In this document: positions 5,869-7,129 of the stretch, one piece after another | Layout of the letters: each line of letters opens with the position of its first letter | How positions within the stretch are numbered: position 1 is the stretch's first letter | Source: Sulfitobacter sp. | GTDB taxonomy: Bacteria; Pseudomonadota; Alphaproteobacteria; Rhodobacterales; Rhodobacteraceae | Direction: 5' to 3' | Length of the DNA: 7,129 bases | Assembly: GCA_026421135.1 (NCBI GenBank) | Contig: JAPKCR010000102.1 | Coordinates: 1 to 7,129 of the forward strand | Translations under genes and position numbers: made by a program | The notes under the pieces: model-generated | Database searches by the model: none | What the model saw: only the letters and a program-made list of their open reading frames with translations | What the model was told of the DNA's origin: nothing

Positions 5869-5899
5869 AAATATTCGATCTTTTGAAAAGGGATGCCAA

Positions 5900-7129
5900 A
5901 TGGCCAACGATTATATCGTTAAAGACATTAGCCTTGCTGCGTATGGCCGCAAGGAACTTGATATTGCTGAGACAGAAATGCCGGGCCTGATGGCGCTGCG
6001 CGAGGAGTACGGCAAGAAAAAGCCGCTCAAAGGTGCGCGTATCGTTGGATCGTTGCACATGACGATCCAAACCGCTGTTCTGATCGAAACGCTGGTTGAT
6101 CTTGGTGCCGACGTCCGTTGGGCATCGTGCAACATCTTTTCAACCCAAGACCATGCGGCTGCCGCGATTGCTGCTGGTGGCACGCCTGTGTTCGCGATCA
6201 AAGGTCAGTCGCTGGAAGAGCATTGGGATTACCTTGATAAATCCTTCATGTTCAAAGACGGCCCGAACCTGATCCTTGACGATGGTGGCGATGCGACGCT
6301 CTACATCCTGCTGGGTGCCCGCGCCGAAGCTGGCGAAGAAGTGATCGCCGTACCGCAATCCGAGGAAGAAGTCGCGATCAAAGCCCAGATCAAAAAACGC
6401 ATGGAAGCCTCTCCCGGTTGGTTCACAAAAATGCGCGACCAGATCAAAGGTGTTTCCGAAGAAACGACCACCGGCGTTCACCGTCTGTACGAACTGGTCA
6501 AGCAGGGACAACTGCCCTTCCCCGCAATCAACGTGAACGACAGCGTGACCAAGTCCAAGTTCGACAACAAATACGGCTGTAAGGAATCGCTGGTCGACGG
6601 TATCCGCCGCGCCACCGACACCATGATGGCCGGTAAAGTTGCCGTTGTCATGGGCTATGGCGATGTTGGCAAAGGCTCTGCCGCATCCCTGGCCGGTGCT
6701 GGTGCCCGTGTCAAAGTTACCGAAGTCGACCCTATTTGCGCACTTCAGGCTGCAATGGACGGTTTCGAAGTTGTACTGCTGGAAGACGTTCTGCCAACGG
6801 CTGACATCTTTATCACCACCACAGGCAACAAAGACGTGATCCGGATCGAGCATATGCGCGAGATGAAGGACATGGCGATCGTTGGCAACATCGGGCACTT
6901 TGACAACGAAATTCAGGTTGCCGCGCTGAAGAACCACAAATGGACCAACATCAAAGAGCAGGTCGACATGATCGAGATGCCTTCGGGCAACCGTCTGATC
7001 CTGCTGTCCGAGGGTCGTTTGCTGAACCTTGGCAACGCGACTGGTCATCCGTCCTTTGTGATGTCGGCATCCTTCACCAATCAGGTCTTGGCGCAAATTG
7101 AACTTTGGACAAAGGGTGATGAATATCAA
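5900..7129 (+). CDS. ahcY: S-adenosyl-L-homocysteine hydrolase (adenosylhomocysteinase), 3' end outside window
   Basis: 410 codons are present in one unbroken frame and the gene runs off the right edge; family members of this type have about 460 residues, so roughly 50 are missing. The cytoplasmic NAD-dependent enzyme splits S-adenosylhomocysteine into adenosine and homocysteine, relieving product inhibition of methyltransferases and feeding the methionine cycle. Seen: substrate residues SLHMTIQTA (51-59), STQDHAAAA (81-89, Asp84), EETTTG (187-192), VTKSKFDN (216-223, Lys218 and Asp222); NAD-binding GYGDVGKG (252-259); [10 protein letters not shown] (329-338); and [13 protein letters not shown] (377-389). 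Residues about 142-178 form the extra segment found in many bacterial enzymes but not in mammalian ones. The ATG at 5900 has AAGGG (5888-5892) at 7 nt; an ATG at 5893 is out of frame and soon stops. ahcY also lies near the reg genes in Rhodobacter capsulatus. Confidence 0.97.
   Translation, partial: MANDYIVKDISLAAYGRKELDIAETEMPGLMALREEYGKKKPLKGARIVGSLHMTIQTAVLIETLVDLGADVRWASCNIFSTQDHAAAAIAAGGTPVFAIKGQSLEEHWDYLDKSFMFKDGPNLILDDGGDATLYILLGARAEAGEEVIAVPQSEEEVAIKAQIKKRMEASPGWFTKMRDQIKGVSEETTTGVHRLYELVKQGQLPFPAINVNDSVTKSKFDNKYGCKESLVDGIRRATDTMMAGKVAVVMGYGDVGKGSAASLAGAGARVKVTEVDPICALQAAMDGFEVVLLEDVLPTADIFITTTGNKDVIRIEHMREMKDMAIVGNIGHFDNEIQVAALKNHKWTNIKEQVDMIEMPSGNRLILLSEGRLLNLGNATGHPSFVMSASFTNQVLAQIELWTKGDEYQ

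Larger units (their letters stand above)
5691..5899. promoter_or_regulatory. Divergent intergenic region between the HD gene and ahcY
   Basis: 209 bp without a credible gene. It must hold promoters for the HD-GNAT operon (minus) and ahcY (plus). Two structures stand out: a hairpin at about 5741-5785 and a near-palindrome at 5855-5868, both listed separately. I looked for SAH and SAM/SAH riboswitch signatures before ahcY and did not recognise any. TTGAGA (5834-5839) could be a -35 element, but no good -10 follows at normal spacing. The ahcY ribosome site AAGGG (5888-5892) is at the right end. Confidence 0.5.

Noticed and set aside
5340..5886. Overlapping plus-strand frames opposite the HD gene and into the intergenic region
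   Set aside because: No family features, no ribosome sites, and they are antisense to a gene with a complete HD motif set.
5691..5899. SAH or SAM/SAH riboswitch before ahcY
   Set aside because: I could not find the conserved core sequences of these classes by eye; a covariance search would be needed to exclude a divergent form.
6140..7129. Long open frame on the minus strand opposite ahcY
   Set aside because: It is antisense to an unambiguous ahcY with all catalytic motifs, its composition is that of a shadow frame, and it has no recognisable domain.

Overview
The window looks like a chromosomal segment of an alphaproteobacterium of the order Rhodobacterales, most like a marine Roseobacter-group member of moderate GC content. 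The assignment rests on a RegB/SenC/RegA (PrrB/PrrC/PrrA) redox-signalling locus whose key residues fall at or very near the Rhodobacter positions, next to ahcY, plus the form of the neighbouring genes. No mobile element, tRNA, rRNA or CRISPR array was seen.

Left part (1-3257, minus strand): regB (histidine kinase), then a membrane-anchored protein made of PAS-like repeats with no recognisable output domain, then the N-terminal part of tsaE, which runs off the window edge. The PAS gene starts at a TTG with a strong Shine-Dalgarno site. In the 91-bp gap in front of it lies a full TTAA-N7-TTAA box, the pattern bound by the cell-cycle regulator CtrA.

Middle part (3258-4608): a 100-bp divergent intergenic region holding an inverted repeat, then senC/prrC (SCO-type copper chaperone) and regA/prrA on the plus strand. 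RegB senses the quinone pool and redox state, RegA is its response regulator, and SenC matures cytochrome oxidase, which in Rhodobacter feeds signal to RegB. The gene hvrA, which follows regA in Rhodobacter, is absent.

Right part (4609-7129): a two-gene minus-strand operon (a YfbR-like HD phosphohydrolase and a GNAT acetyltransferase, joined by an ATGA overlap) converges on regA with only 3 bp between stop codons. A 209-bp divergent intergenic region with two dyad symmetries follows, then ahcY (S-adenosylhomocysteine hydrolase), which is open at the right edge.

Overall this is largely conserved core genome. The points worth a second look are the CtrA-like box and the output-less PAS protein beside RegB, the dyads in the two divergent intergenic regions, and the hvrA-less arrangement. 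No wholly new system is evident.
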